Part shown: one piece after another, positions 28,547-37,400 of the stretch | Layout: every line of letters starts with the position of its first letter | Numbering within the stretch: the first letter of the stretch is position 1 | Assembly: GCA_002634385.1 (NCBI GenBank) | Contig: NSJL01000007.1 | Coordinates: 62,001-126,000, forward strand | Source of the DNA: Nitrospira sp. | GTDB taxonomy: Bacteria; Nitrospirota; Thermodesulfovibrionia; Thermodesulfovibrionales; Dissulfurispiraceae | Direction: 5' to 3' | DNA: 64,000 bases | The notes under the pieces: generated by a model | Databases searched by the model: none | What the model saw: only the letters and a program-made list of their open reading frames with translations | What the model was told of the DNA's origin: nothing | Program-made: the position numbers and the translations under genes

Positions 28547-30370
28547 CTATTTGATGAGTTCCTCTATCCCCTGCACACCTCTCAGGATCTCTTCTTTCAG
28601 GCGAGCCGCATAGTACAGGACCAGTGATGCGAATTTCACTCCATCCGGCGACGCGGCCAGTTCCTTGGCGGCAAACGTCGCATACCCCAGCCGGTATGCA
28701 AGATAGGAAACCCGGTAAAAAGGCAGCCTCCCCCTGATGCCCCGGTCACCGGAAAGGGACTGGTACCTGCAGAGGAGATACTCCTCTTCCAGGGAAGCAA
28801 ATCCGAACTCGACGCTGCTGCCCGCAATGTCCCACGCAATATCCTGACTGCAGGGAAAGAACTGGTCGGCATGATGGTCGACGGCATCGGCTTTCCGGTA
28901 CCCGTCAGGGGTACGCAGCCATTCATGCGGCAGCATCCGTCCGTCCACGGCCACGGTGACACAGTCGTCCACCACGGGGCGAAACCTTTCGAATGCATCG
29001 AGCTTTTCCACCCATTCCCTGCCGAGCCCCAGCAGGGTATTCCTCTTCACCATGGTATACACATCGTCGAACAGCATATTCCGCTCCGTCGGGAACGTAT
29101 TCCTGAGAAAGGAAAGGTAGTGCGCCATGGTATCCAGAAGGGACTGGTCCGTCTCCCCCTGCGTCACCGGTGTGCCGGGAATAAAGTCGGTAATAAGGAA
29201 ACCGTTGGTGAACCCGCGCACTGACTGACAAAATCCGGCTTCCGCTAGGGTCAGCGCGCGAGTATGCTTAGCCCGTCCGTAGCGCCCGAGTCCGGCAAAC
29301 CGGAGGAGGAGAGGGATATTTCCCGTACTCTGCGCCCGGGTTACCGGCAGCACAGGGCCGTCGCCCCCCTCTTCGGCACGGGGAGGGCCGTCCAGGCAGA
29401 GGAATTTCCTCTTCTCATGGTGGGGATGCACAGCCGGGGAGAGGGCCTCGCTCCGGTAAAAGAGCGGGCGCCACTTCCCGGCGGCAATATCCAGGAGCTG
29501 CGGGGAGGGGAGCGACCGGGCCAGGCGGCCCGTTCCGATCCAGAGGTTCTCGAAACTGTCGGAGAACTTCCGGTGTTTGCCCCAGCGTGTGCGGGAGGCT
29601 TCCGAGAAGAAGCCCGATCCGTCCGGCTCCCAGCTGGGCAAAAGGACGATCCTTTCGTCGGCAATGCCGAGCTCCGACAGTTTTTCCGCAGCGCAGCAGA
29701 GGGAGGTGCCGCTCATTCCCGGCCCTTCGTCCACCACGAGGTAGAGAGAGCACGGCAGGGAGCGCAGGTGCTCCCCGAATTCGGGGGAAAGCATGATACG
29801 GCGATGGAAAGGATGTCCCCGGGGGCGGATGGTATACGGGAACACGACGCACCCCTTTTCTTCCAGGGCAGCGGAAACGATGGAGGAGAGACCGGTTCCG
29901 ATACTGCGCAGCCCGATACAGGCGACCCTTTCCGGGTGCATTTCCCGGAAAAGCGTTCGCGCCGCCGCAAGGTATGTTTCAGGATAAAGGCCGTAATGGG
30001 CATACCCTTCAGGTTCCCGGAGGGTTATCGTCTCGGGCAGCGCAAAGGAGGAAAGACCGGCAAGCGCCCCGTACAGCCTGCCTGCCCACTGCAGGAGAGC
30101 GGGGGTCATCCCTTTCCATGAAAGGCAGAACATATGGCCTGCAAAAAGGCCGGCATGCCGGAGGGCCCGGGAGAGCCTGCTTTCCCCATCCCTTTCGGGG
30201 CAGAGGGCATCCGTAAGAGCCGACTCGAACTCCCCCCACTCGATCAGAACCTCTACCACCCTTTCATGCTCGGCGGCGGCCCCCTTCTCCAACTCCTCCA
30301 GCATGATACGGATGCGCCTGATACACTGTACCGGCGTTATTGTCTGTTCCTGCTTTCGGTAGACGATCAT
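28547..30370 (-). CDS. Unknown protein with PRTase-like PRPP loop
   Basis: I do not recognise this 607-aa protein as a named family. Around residues 218-232 it has LYLVVDEGPGMSGTSL, which looks like the PRPP-binding loop of phosphoribosyltransferases (hydrophobic strand, acidic pair, GxSG-T). The preceding stretch ACIGLRSIGTGLSS resembles a PRTase substrate loop. The second half (about 350-607) has segments such as GFTNGFLITDFIPG and TMAHYLSFLR that recall aminoglycoside-kinase-like folds, but no clear catalytic triad was identified. It is cytosolic. It is followed by PHP and preceded by a histidine phosphatase, so a nucleotide or sugar-phosphate reaction is plausible. Confidence 0.6.
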   Translation of the reverse strand: MIVYRKQEQTITPVQCIRRIRIMLEELEKGAAAEHERVVEVLIEWGEFESALTDALCPERDGESRLSRALRHAGLFAGHMFCLSWKGMTPALLQWAGRLYGALAGLSSFALPETITLREPEGYAHYGLYPETYLAAARTLFREMHPERVACIGLRSIGTGLSSIVSAALEEKGCVVFPYTIRPRGHPFHRRIMLSPEFGEHLRSLPCSLYLVVDEGPGMSGTSLCCAAEKLSELGIADERIVLLPSWEPDGSGFFSEASRTRWGKHRKFSDSFENLWIGTGRLARSLPSPQLLDIAAGKWRPLFYRSEALSPAVHPHHEKRKFLCLDGPPRAEEGGDGPVLPVTRAQSTGNIPLLLRFAGLGRYGRAKHTRALTLAEAGFCQSVRGFTNGFLITDFIPGTPVTQGETDQSLLDTMAHYLSFLRNTFPTERNMLFDDVYTMVKRNTLLGLGREWVEKLDAFERFRPVVDDCVTVAVDGRMLPHEWLRTPDGYRKADAVDHHADQFFPCSQDIAWDIAGSSVEFGFASLEEEYLLCRYQSLSGDRGIRGRLPFYRVSYLAYRLGYATFAAKELAASPDGVKFASLVLYYAARLKEEILRGVQGIEELIK

Positions 30371-30387
30371 GAAATGGGTCTCCTCCC

Positions 30388-30999
30388 TTATCCTCTCCGG
30401 AGGGGAATCCCCTCCGTATGGTTCACGCAGAGCAGCACAGGACCGTATGCGTCTATGGCGATACTGCTTACGGAAGCGGGGCCTATTTCGATCCGGCGCA
30501 TGAGATCGAGGGGGATTCCCACATAGTAGGCGATGGCTGCCTTGATCACATCTCCATGGCTTACCACCGCCACCATTCCGTCGGGATGAAGCCCCTGTAT
30601 TCTCTCCATTTCCGCAACCATGCGCGCCTGCACCTCACCGATTATCTCTCCACCGGGAATGCGCGTGCCGCTGCGAAACTCGTTGAAACGCTTCCATACG
30701 GAGGAGGCATTCAGCGAGGGGAAATCCATCCCGGTCCACTCTCCGAACCGTATCTCCCCCACCCCCTCGCAGACCTGTACCGGAAGGCCCTTGCGGGAGG
30801 CAAGGGGGGCGGCTGTCTCGAGTGCCCGGTCGAGGGGACTGCAGTAGAGGGCGGCAAGGGAGAGCGGGGCAAGACGTTCCGCCAGCTCTGCCGCCTCCCT
30901 CTTTCCTTTCTCGTTCAGATGGACTCCCGGCATCCACCCGGCAAGGATCCTGCCCAGCATATCGGTGGTTCCATGCCGTATCAGCAGGAAGATGGTCAT
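30388..30999 (-). CDS. Histidine phosphatase (phosphoglycerate-mutase-like)
   Basis: This 203-aa enzyme of the histidine phosphatase superfamily has the phospho-acceptor motif LIRHGTTDM, YCSPLDRALETA and the second catalytic histidine in VSHGDVIKA. The FGEWTG motif points to a CobC/GpmB-like small phosphatase acting on sugar or nucleotide phosphates rather than a glycolytic mutase. The start at 30999 overlaps the glycosyltransferase stop (ATGA) and has a GGAGG-rich upstream. A longer frame upstream is the shadow of that gene. Confidence 0.88.
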   Translation of the reverse strand: MTIFLLIRHGTTDMLGRILAGWMPGVHLNEKGKREAAELAERLAPLSLAALYCSPLDRALETAAPLASRKGLPVQVCEGVGEIRFGEWTGMDFPSLNASSVWKRFNEFRSGTRIPGGEIIGEVQARMVAEMERIQGLHPDGMVAVVSHGDVIKAAIAYYVGIPLDLMRRIEIGPASVSSIAIDAYGPVLLCVNHTEGIPLRRG

Positions 31000-32099
31000 G
31001 AATCCCTCCCCCCCTCCCCTCCTCCCGGACTGCCGCAGCAAAGCAGCGCCCCGGGGGTGATCCCATGCTCCACGATTCTCCCGTACACCTCCAGGTAGTT
31101 TCGCAGCATCCTCTCCGAAGAGAACCGCTCCCGTGCCGTATCCCTGCAGACGGCAGGAGAAAGGGAGGATACCGCGCCGATGGCCTCCGCCATCTCCTCT
31201 TCGTTCCGTACCAGGAAACCGGTCCTCCCGTGCTCCACAATGTCCCCGAGGGCACCCGAAGGAAAGGCGATCACCGGGGTTCCGCACGCCAGCGCCTCCA
31301 TGGCGACGAGGGAACTCGTCTCCGGCGCAAGGCTCGGTACGAGGAGACAGCGTGCAGCGGTCAGGAACCTCCTCTTCCGTATGAAACCTATGGGTCCGAT
31401 AAAACGGTACCGGCTCCCATCCAGCCGCGGCGCTATTTTGTACCTGAAATACTGTTCGTGCTCCCTGTATCCGAAAACCCGGCCCGCAAGCACGAGGGAT
31501 TTCCCTGCCCGGCGCGCCGCATCGAGGGCGAGGTGAAAACCCTTCTCAGGGCATATCCTTCCCATGGCCAGTGCAAAGTCCCTTTTGCTTACACTGCTTG
31601 CGAGCCTGTCCACCGGCACTCCGTTTTCGATATCCGGAAGAAGGCGTACCCCATCGGGGCACTCCCGGCGCTGTGCGGAGGAAACGCAATGGAGATAGGT
31701 TCCCGGGCGCTCCGGAAAGAGGGCGGAAAGGTCATACCAGGAGAGGGGGAGATGCAGGGTTACCAGGACCGGCACTCCGGGTCGCGGCAGGTATGCGGGG
31801 AAATCGAGTCCGTGCATGTGCACGAGATCCGCATCGAACCGCCGGAGCGCATCCTCGAGGGAGATCCTCATCAGATCCTGGGCCAGCTTCCATTTCTCTG
31901 CGCTTATTTTGCCGCGGACTGCCGGGATCGTCACAAGGGCTCCCGCAGTGGAGGACCCTTCGCAGGCGACCACCACAGACCGGTGCCCCCCGCGCACCAG
32001 TGCCCCGTCAAGAAGGGAAAGGACATGCTCCGCCCCTCCGGGGGTATCCTGCCGTACCGGTGCCAGGGGATAGGCAACGTTTATAACGGTCAGTCCCAC
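30996..32099 (-). CDS. GT4-family glycosyltransferase
   Basis: This 367-aa GT-B glycosyltransferase has an N-terminal acceptor domain with PGGAEHVLSLLDGAL and HMHGLDF, and a C-terminal donor-binding domain (AMGRICPEKGFHLALDAAR, then PSLAPETSSLVAMEALACGTPVIAF) with the conserved EX7E-type glutamates. It should transfer a sugar from a nucleotide donor at the cytoplasmic face of the membrane. It overlaps the LmbE gene upstream and the phosphatase downstream, so it is part of the leftward glycan operon. Confidence 0.88.
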   Translation of the reverse strand: MGLTVINVAYPLAPVRQDTPGGAEHVLSLLDGALVRGGHRSVVVACEGSSTAGALVTIPAVRGKISAEKWKLAQDLMRISLEDALRRFDADLVHMHGLDFPAYLPRPGVPVLVTLHLPLSWYDLSALFPERPGTYLHCVSSAQRRECPDGVRLLPDIENGVPVDRLASSVSKRDFALAMGRICPEKGFHLALDAARRAGKSLVLAGRVFGYREHEQYFRYKIAPRLDGSRYRFIGPIGFIRKRRFLTAARCLLVPSLAPETSSLVAMEALACGTPVIAFPSGALGDIVEHGRTGFLVRNEEEMAEAIGAVSSLSPAVCRDTARERFSSERMLRNYLEVYGRIVEHGITPGALLCCGSPGGGEGGRDS

Positions 32100-32971
32100 T
32101 TTTCCCCTCCCTCACCCCCGGCTCTTCCTGCCGGGACTCCCCGGAGGATCCCGAGCTCCTCCAGCGCCTCTCCGGCAAGGTCGCGCCACTGCTCTCCGTA
32201 CACTCCCCAATCAAAATTTTCGTAATAAAGGGTCCCCTCGTGGGGTGGCCGGGTAAAAACATACTGCGGAGCCGGGCGGAATTTTTCCACGGATACGGGA
32301 AACGCGCCGAGCACTCTTTTCTGTGTAGGAAAGCAGCGGAGCATCCCCCGTTTCAGGGCACTCTCCTCCCTGTTCAGTGCAACCGTCATCTCCCCGCATC
32401 CGGCGTGCGGCAGGAACTCGAACACCGCCATCTTCCCCCCCTGCGTGCGATCGGCACGGTACAGGGCATATTCGACGAGAGGAGGAGGGACAATCCCTTC
32501 CTGCTCCAACATCCTGCATGCCGCATGCACCCCGAAGGCAGCGGCATCATGATCGGGATGTCCGCCCTCGTAGGAATGGGTAAGCACTATCCCGGGCATT
32601 GTCCTCTTCAGCAGATCCCGCACCGCGCGGGCAACGAGGGGAAGGGCAAAAGAGGCCTCCTGGTCGGCAATCCCCAGCCCGATGCATTGTGCCGGGGAGA
32701 CGGACACAAGCCGGAGGGCCTCATGCAACTCCCGGCGCCGGGCCTGCCCGTACTCCTCCCTCGTGGAGAAACCGGCGGCGAGGGCGTCATGCATTGCCCG
32801 CGGGGCGCCATCCGTGACATGGACGAAGACAGGATCCCGGAAATAGCGGAACCTGCTTCCGGCGCCCACGGTTTCGTCATCGGGGTGGGCGGCCACGATA
32901 ACAGTACGCGGACCGCGCCCCTCCCGCGAGCAGACGATCCGGACGGCATCAGCTCCGGAATATGCCCTCAT
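32090..32971 (-). CDS. LmbE/PIG-L family deacetylase
   Basis: This 293-aa zinc hydrolase has the N-terminal motif AHPDDE (29-33) and the second metal motif GGHPDHDA. Family members remove acetyl groups from N-acetylglucosaminyl conjugates. In a glycan cluster it probably deacetylates a sugar so that it can be modified further. The start at 32971 has GGAAGGGAGG upstream; longer starts overlap the preceding gene. It ends inside the start of the GT4 gene. Confidence 0.88.
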   Translation of the reverse strand: MRAYSGADAVRIVCSREGRGPRTVIVAAHPDDETVGAGSRFRYFRDPVFVHVTDGAPRAMHDALAAGFSTREEYGQARRRELHEALRLVSVSPAQCIGLGIADQEASFALPLVARAVRDLLKRTMPGIVLTHSYEGGHPDHDAAAFGVHAACRMLEQEGIVPPPLVEYALYRADRTQGGKMAVFEFLPHAGCGEMTVALNREESALKRGMLRCFPTQKRVLGAFPVSVEKFRPAPQYVFTRPPHEGTLYYENFDWGVYGEQWRDLAGEALEELGILRGVPAGRAGGEGGEKWD

Positions 32972-32996
32972 ACCCCTCCCTTCCGCACCACGGTCC

Positions 32997-33884
32997 TCAG
33001 TGAGCATACCTCCGCACCATTCGTGCGCAAAACTCGGCGAATGCACCGGTATCCTTCGGAGGGCTGGTATGGTGGGGCTGTATCCCGCAGGATTCGGGAG
33101 TAAAACAGAAGGTGACCGTAACATCGAACTCCTCCAGGGCCTTCATTTGACGGTCGAACCACCGCTCCGCATGGGGGCGGAGACTGTCCGCCCAGCTCAG
33201 CCCGGTGCGCAGGTGCCGTACCCCCAGGGTGCGCAGCCAGCGCACCGCATCGTCCAGACGGTGGTCCTCGAAATGGAACCACTGGCAGATGCCGAGGGCG
33301 GGGGAGTACTCCGCAAAGTGGGAGAGGGCCCGTTTGGGAGTGCCGTCTTCGCGGAGAAGTCCCATATAGAAGTGCCGGTAATAGGAGGATCCCTCCGCTT
33401 CGCGGTGGCGCGTGGTGGCGGGCCAGGCACGGGGAAGATCGTACAGGCTGTACCAGTGAATACGACGGGCGCGCCCGATGAGCAGCTCGGCGGTGCGCCG
33501 GAGCCCGAACTCCTGGACCTCCTCCGCACCAAAGGTGGAGACCCCCACCTCTGAAACCCAGACCGGCAGGGGAGTGACCTCCTGGATCTCCGCGAGCTTC
33601 CCCGGCCATTCATGGATGGTCCAGTGGTTCCAGTCAAGCGGAAAGCCGTGCACCGCCACCACATCGAGGCGGTCGAGCACACCTTTACCCTGCATATTGA
33701 TGACGAAATTCGGATCGATGGGCGAAATTCCCCCGAGCACACGCGTAAGGCATGAATCTTCCGCGGCGACGGCATCCGCAGCAGCCTTGACCATGGCGGC
33801 GTACTTCTCCCATTCGGGGTCGATATGAAAGTCCCAGTGGGACAGGTTATTCGGCTCATTCCAGAACATTACGGCCTCAATCAC
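32997..33884 (-). CDS. GH39-like (beta-xylosidase-like) protein, circularly permuted order
   Basis: This 295-aa protein starts with the mid-barrel segment MFWNEPNNLSHWDF (acid/base Glu10), continues through WVSEVGVSTFG (candidate nucleophile Glu about 113) and DGTPKRALSHFAEYSP. Only then comes the segment that starts such barrels elsewhere, LGVRHLRTGLSWAD (about 220), ending in FAEFCARMVRRYAH. The related domain in the fusion at 45.1-47.3 kb has these blocks in the normal order. The GTG at 33884 is preceded by GGTGAGGAGG and lies 13 nt after the methyltransferase stop; ATG 33869 is an alternative. No signal peptide is visible, so it is probably a cytosolic glycan-processing or binding protein. 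Confidence 0.75.
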   Translation of the reverse strand: MIEAVMFWNEPNNLSHWDFHIDPEWEKYAAMVKAAADAVAAEDSCLTRVLGGISPIDPNFVINMQGKGVLDRLDVVAVHGFPLDWNHWTIHEWPGKLAEIQEVTPLPVWVSEVGVSTFGAEEVQEFGLRRTAELLIGRARRIHWYSLYDLPRAWPATTRHREAEGSSYYRHFYMGLLREDGTPKRALSHFAEYSPALGICQWFHFEDHRLDDAVRWLRTLGVRHLRTGLSWADSLRPHAERWFDRQMKALEEFDVTVTFCFTPESCGIQPHHTSPPKDTGAFAEFCARMVRRYAH

Positions 33885-33897
33885 GGTGTGCACCTCC

Positions 33898-34647
33898 TCA
33901 CCCTTTTTCTCTTTCCACTCTTCGGCACAGGTATACTTCCTCCTCGGGATGCTCCAGAATCTCGAAACCGGAGCTGCGGAGCATCGCTTCGACACAGGAG
34001 CGATTCGGCAGCCACCAGTTGGTGGGGTCCCCCGAGTAGTTCTTCTCGATAAAATACAGGTGCGGGAACCCGGGATGCCGGAAGATCCCCTCCTCTTCGA
34101 AGGGATAATCATCTTTCAGCTGCGCCACCTTGCTGCTTCCGCGGAGCATGGACTGGAAGACAAGGATATCCCCCACCACATGCTCATGGAGAAGATCCAG
34201 GGCGAGAAGGGGATGGCGCAGATGATACAGGACACCCATGAAGAGGACAATATCGAAACGTTCTCCCAGTTGCCCCACCTCGTAGACGGAGAGCTGCCGC
34301 AGCTCGATATCCACACCGCACACCTCCGCGGCGAAACGGGCCTGGGCAAGATAATCCGGGTCGAAATCGATTCCCACGACCCTTTCAGCTCCCCTTCTCT
34401 TCATCTCAATGGAGTAATAGCCGGCGTTGCAGCCCACGTCAAGCACCGTTTTCCCCCTGAGGTCGGAGGGAATGCTGTGGGCGAAACGTCTCCACTTTAT
34501 CTCGGGATAGTTTCCGAGAAAATGATCCGGAGCAGTGGATATGCCCTGCAGATCGATGTTATGAAACCACTCTCCCAATTCCAGGATGCGCTGCCTGATC
34601 CGCTCAGGGGTCAGCGCAGACTGCGGAAATGATGTGACATACTTCAT
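33898..34647 (-). CDS. SAM-dependent methyltransferase of glycan cluster
   Basis: This 249-aa class I methyltransferase has motif I VLDVGCNAGYYSIEM, an acidic residue in VGIDFD, and IVLFMGVLYHLRHPLLALD after it. The region ELGEWFHNIDL and the tail DPTNWWLPNRSC resemble a family (from memory TIGR04290, not checked) found beside CgeB-like transferases and beta-xylosidase-like genes in several proteobacteria. It probably methylates a sugar or lipid-linked intermediate. It overlaps the nucleotidyltransferase gene by ATGA. Confidence 0.85.
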   Translation of the reverse strand: MKYVTSFPQSALTPERIRQRILELGEWFHNIDLQGISTAPDHFLGNYPEIKWRRFAHSIPSDLRGKTVLDVGCNAGYYSIEMKRRGAERVVGIDFDPDYLAQARFAAEVCGVDIELRQLSVYEVGQLGERFDIVLFMGVLYHLRHPLLALDLLHEHVVGDILVFQSMLRGSSKVAQLKDDYPFEEEGIFRHPGFPHLYFIEKNYSGDPTNWWLPNRSCVEAMLRSSGFEILEHPEEEVYLCRRVEREKG

Positions 34648-35393
34648 TGTTTTTGATCTCCTTTCACCCTGCCTCTCTCACCGAGAAGTCGTATCGCTTC
34701 CCGGTATCCATGTATCGTCCCCACATCGACGTATGCCTGTCCCGCTTTCACTCCCCGTGCTCTCCCTCCCTGAGCGAGGTAGGCATTCACCAGTGTCCCT
34801 ATGTATTCGTCGCTCCGCTCCCGCTCCTCCCAGAGATGAAAGAGCGCGCGAAGCACCGCTCCGGGCATACGGAAAGCGCCCCATATCCATGAGGAAGAAG
34901 CATCGGTTTTTTTTACCTGTATTTCGAGAACGTGCCCTTCGCCGTCCAGCACCACCGCGTCGAAAAACTCCGGGCGTTCCACCGGAAAAAGGAGGAGGGA
35001 GAGAATATCCGTATCCAGGGCGCGGAGCCCGTCCTCCGGAAACCAGATGGTATCGGGCAGGCCGATGAGCACTGATTCGTCGGGGTGGATAAGGGGCAGG
35101 ACGCGGAAAATGGAATCGCAGAGCCCCGCGGGACGCGGCTGCACCACGTAGCAGATATGCACGGGTCCGATGCTCCCGCCATAGTACTCCATGATGTCCG
35201 ATTTTCCCGGCGAGATGATGAAACATATCTTCGTGGCTCCCCCGAGGATCATCCGCTCCACCAGGTATTCGCTCACCGCCCGCGGCCTCTCCATATCCCC
35301 GTCGAAGCGGCTGCCCACCGGGAGCAGCTCCTTCGAAAAAGCCAGCGGCTGTATCCTGCTTCCGGCACCCGCCGCAGGAATCACTCCCCACAT
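34644..35393 (-). CDS. Sugar-1-phosphate nucleotidyltransferase
   Basis: This 249-aa RmlA-like NTP_transferase has the signature PAAGAGSRIQPLAFSKELLPVG for triphosphate and Mg2+ binding, then LIGLPDTIWFPEDG with the catalytic Asp, and VDVGTIHGYREA near the C-terminus. It would activate a sugar phosphate as dTDP- or UDP-sugar for the cluster's transferases. Motifs cannot settle the base or sugar. GGAGGAAG lies before the ATG, which is the first start after an 800-bp non-coding stretch. Confidence 0.88.
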   Translation of the reverse strand: MWGVIPAAGAGSRIQPLAFSKELLPVGSRFDGDMERPRAVSEYLVERMILGGATKICFIISPGKSDIMEYYGGSIGPVHICYVVQPRPAGLCDSIFRVLPLIHPDESVLIGLPDTIWFPEDGLRALDTDILSLLLFPVERPEFFDAVVLDGEGHVLEIQVKKTDASSSWIWGAFRMPGAVLRALFHLWEERERSDEYIGTLVNAYLAQGGRARGVKAGQAYVDVGTIHGYREAIRLLGERGRVKGDQKQ

Positions 35394-36194
35394 ACTTCCT
35401 CCTTTCTGCTCGTTTTCGTGCCTGGTTATTTCCCTTCACCCCGCCGCCCCTGCTCCCCAAAGGGAAATAGCGCGACTTTTATCAGGAGCGGACCGGAAAC
35501 GGGTCTGCTTTTTGCTATCTGTGCGTAATATTTATGCGCTTCCCTCCGGGGGGAGGAGCAGGGGGATTCCTTCCCTTGCAATGCGACAGAGTTATTGTAT
35601 TCCCTCGCGGAAGGAGAGGAGAGACTCTCTCCTTTTTGCCGACTCATGGCCTGTGTCCCTGGGTGAAATACTTCAGGGTGTCGCAGGCAAGGAGCACTCA
35701 CCCCTGACCCCTCCCTCCCTGCTCATCCTGCATACTTCTTTCACACGCATTCCTTTTGGAAGAGAAATAAAGAGAGGGTCCCTCTCCCCTTGGGGGAGAG
35801 GGAGCAGGGTGCAGGACACCCTCCCCTTTCTCCCCTCCCCTCAAGGGAGAGGAATCGTATGCTGCCCGGTGAGGATTCATAAGGAGAGGCACACAGGGGG
35901 ACCCTGGGGGGAATACCTTGGAAGCGGCTTCGCCAGCCCAAAGCGGAACCAGGGACGGTGGAGCGGGCTGTCGTAGCCTCGCAGACCGGCTGGATGCCGG
36001 CCGAGAATGAGCGGAAAGGTGTTTCCCCCAAAGGGGACCCACACCAGAGGATACCCCTTCATCAGGAAGGATTTCGCTCGCAAAGAAAGAGGGTACTCCC
36101 TTGCCCCATACCGGAGGATACCTATTCATGAGGCCCCACATCCAATGATGCCTATTTATCCTTTTCGATCTACCCTGAGAGGGAACCGTACGAA
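35394..36194. other. 800-bp non-coding stretch with hairpins inside glycan cluster
   Basis: No frame here looks like a protein. Conspicuous elements are a hairpin CCCTCTCCCC/GGGGGAGAGGG at 35779-35803 and a second GA/CT-rich one at about 35840-35860. A promoter for the nucleotidyltransferase operon may lie within the segment, but none stands out. Confidence 0.6.
35897..36041. repeat. Putative 145-bp MITE-like unit
   Basis: The imperfect inverted ends GGGGGACCCTGGGGGGAATA and TTTCCCCCAAAGGGGACCC enclose a GC-rich centre. No second copy occurs in the window, so its mobile nature rests only on the ends. Confidence 0.4.
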
Positions 36195-37274
36195 TCATGC
36201 TATCTCAAACTCCCTGACGTTACTCACAATCTCCTCAAGCTCCACGGCCCGGTGCTCCGCAGTATGCTCGGAGAGCGTCCTCTCCCGTGCTGCGGCAGCG
36301 ATCCTCTCTCTCTGCTCCTCCGGCATAGTGAGGGCCTCCACCACCTCACCGGCGGTATGTACGACAACGATCTCCGTCCCCGGGGCAAAGAACCTGTCCA
36401 GCCCCTCCCACTCGTCGCTCAGGAGGGGAGTACCGCAGGCAGCGGCTTCGAACAGGCGGCCTGACGGACAGTATCCCATGTCCGCCATGGCGCGCCGGGT
36501 TACGTTCAGGGTGAATACGGACGAACAGTAGAACGCCGGGTGTTCGGGCGGAGGGACATGCCGGATATAGTGGATATTCTGTGTCCAGGGGAACGTGTCG
36601 GGGTACAGCGACCCCCCGATGAGGAAGCGCTGGCCGGGCAGACGCTTCGACGCCCCGATGAACAGACAATTCAACGAGTCCTGCCGGTCCTCGGCATAGG
36701 TACCGAGATACGACAGGTCCGCCCGGTATGCCGCTTCTGCAGGTACCGGCCTGTGGGTAGCGGGGTCGACGCTCCCGTAGAGCGGGGCCACCCTCCGCGC
36801 CCCGAGCCACGTACGGAGCGCGTCCAGTGCCACCCCCCCTGTATAGCTCAGCACCAGATCGAAGTCCCCGAGCCCCGCCGGACCGATATACGCAACCGGT
36901 TTTCCCTCTGCAAGGGATCTGAGGGTGACCGGCGTATCGAGATCGTAGAAAGTACGCAAAGGCACACGGGATGAGAGCACGAGCTCCGTCGAGGCAATAC
37001 CGTCGGGACAATAGGAGGTAACCATTCCGACATCGGCATCCGACAGGTGCTTCCGGGCGAAGGGCAGGACCTCATCCCACTCACGGTAAAGGACGAGCTC
37101 GATGCCGGGAATCCCGGTGAGGTCCCGATGGGAGGCGTAGTACGGGACGTCCCTCTCAAAAAATACGACGCGGTGTCCCCGGCGGGCCAGAGCCCTGCAG
37201 AGGCCGCGCCAGATGGTTGCATGTCCGTTGCCCCATGAGGAACTGATGGTGAGCCCGAAGATGACCAGTTTCAT
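36195..37274 (-). CDS. CgeB-like glycosyltransferase 1
   Basis: This 359-aa protein of the CgeB/glycosyltransferase-1-like group has the N-terminal signature LTISSSWGNGHATIWRGL and a C-terminal donor domain FEAAACGTPLLSDEWEGLDRFFAPGTEI. CgeB of Bacillus is a spore-coat glycosylation protein; the biochemical activity of these relatives is largely unproven. Three further related genes lie upstream (39-42.7 kb). This copy is separated from them by a stress cassette, and from the genes after it by an 800-bp gap. Confidence 0.82.
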   Translation of the reverse strand: MKLVIFGLTISSSWGNGHATIWRGLCRALARRGHRVVFFERDVPYYASHRDLTGIPGIELVLYREWDEVLPFARKHLSDADVGMVTSYCPDGIASTELVLSSRVPLRTFYDLDTPVTLRSLAEGKPVAYIGPAGLGDFDLVLSYTGGVALDALRTWLGARRVAPLYGSVDPATHRPVPAEAAYRADLSYLGTYAEDRQDSLNCLFIGASKRLPGQRFLIGGSLYPDTFPWTQNIHYIRHVPPPEHPAFYCSSVFTLNVTRRAMADMGYCPSGRLFEAAACGTPLLSDEWEGLDRFFAPGTEIVVVHTAGEVVEALTMPEEQRERIAAAARERTLSEHTAEHRAVELEEIVSNVREFEIA

Positions 37275-37400
37275 GTCTCCCCGCTTTTTTCACGAAGCGA
37301 TAGGGGAAGAGAAATCTCGCCGGAGACACCCCTTCCCGGTATCTTTTTCAGGCGGTAGCGCCCCTTATCCCCGCTGTCCCAATGGAGCTCGCCTTTCCTT

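Noticed and set aside
33885-34112. 76-codon N-terminal extension of the GH39-like gene
   Set aside because: It lies within the methyltransferase gene in another frame, is Arg/Ser/Pro-rich and has no family similarity; GTG 33884 has a good Shine-Dalgarno sequence.
35426-36198. Open frames in the 800-bp gap
   Set aside because: Their translations are low-complexity products of CT/GA-rich repeats and resemble no protein.
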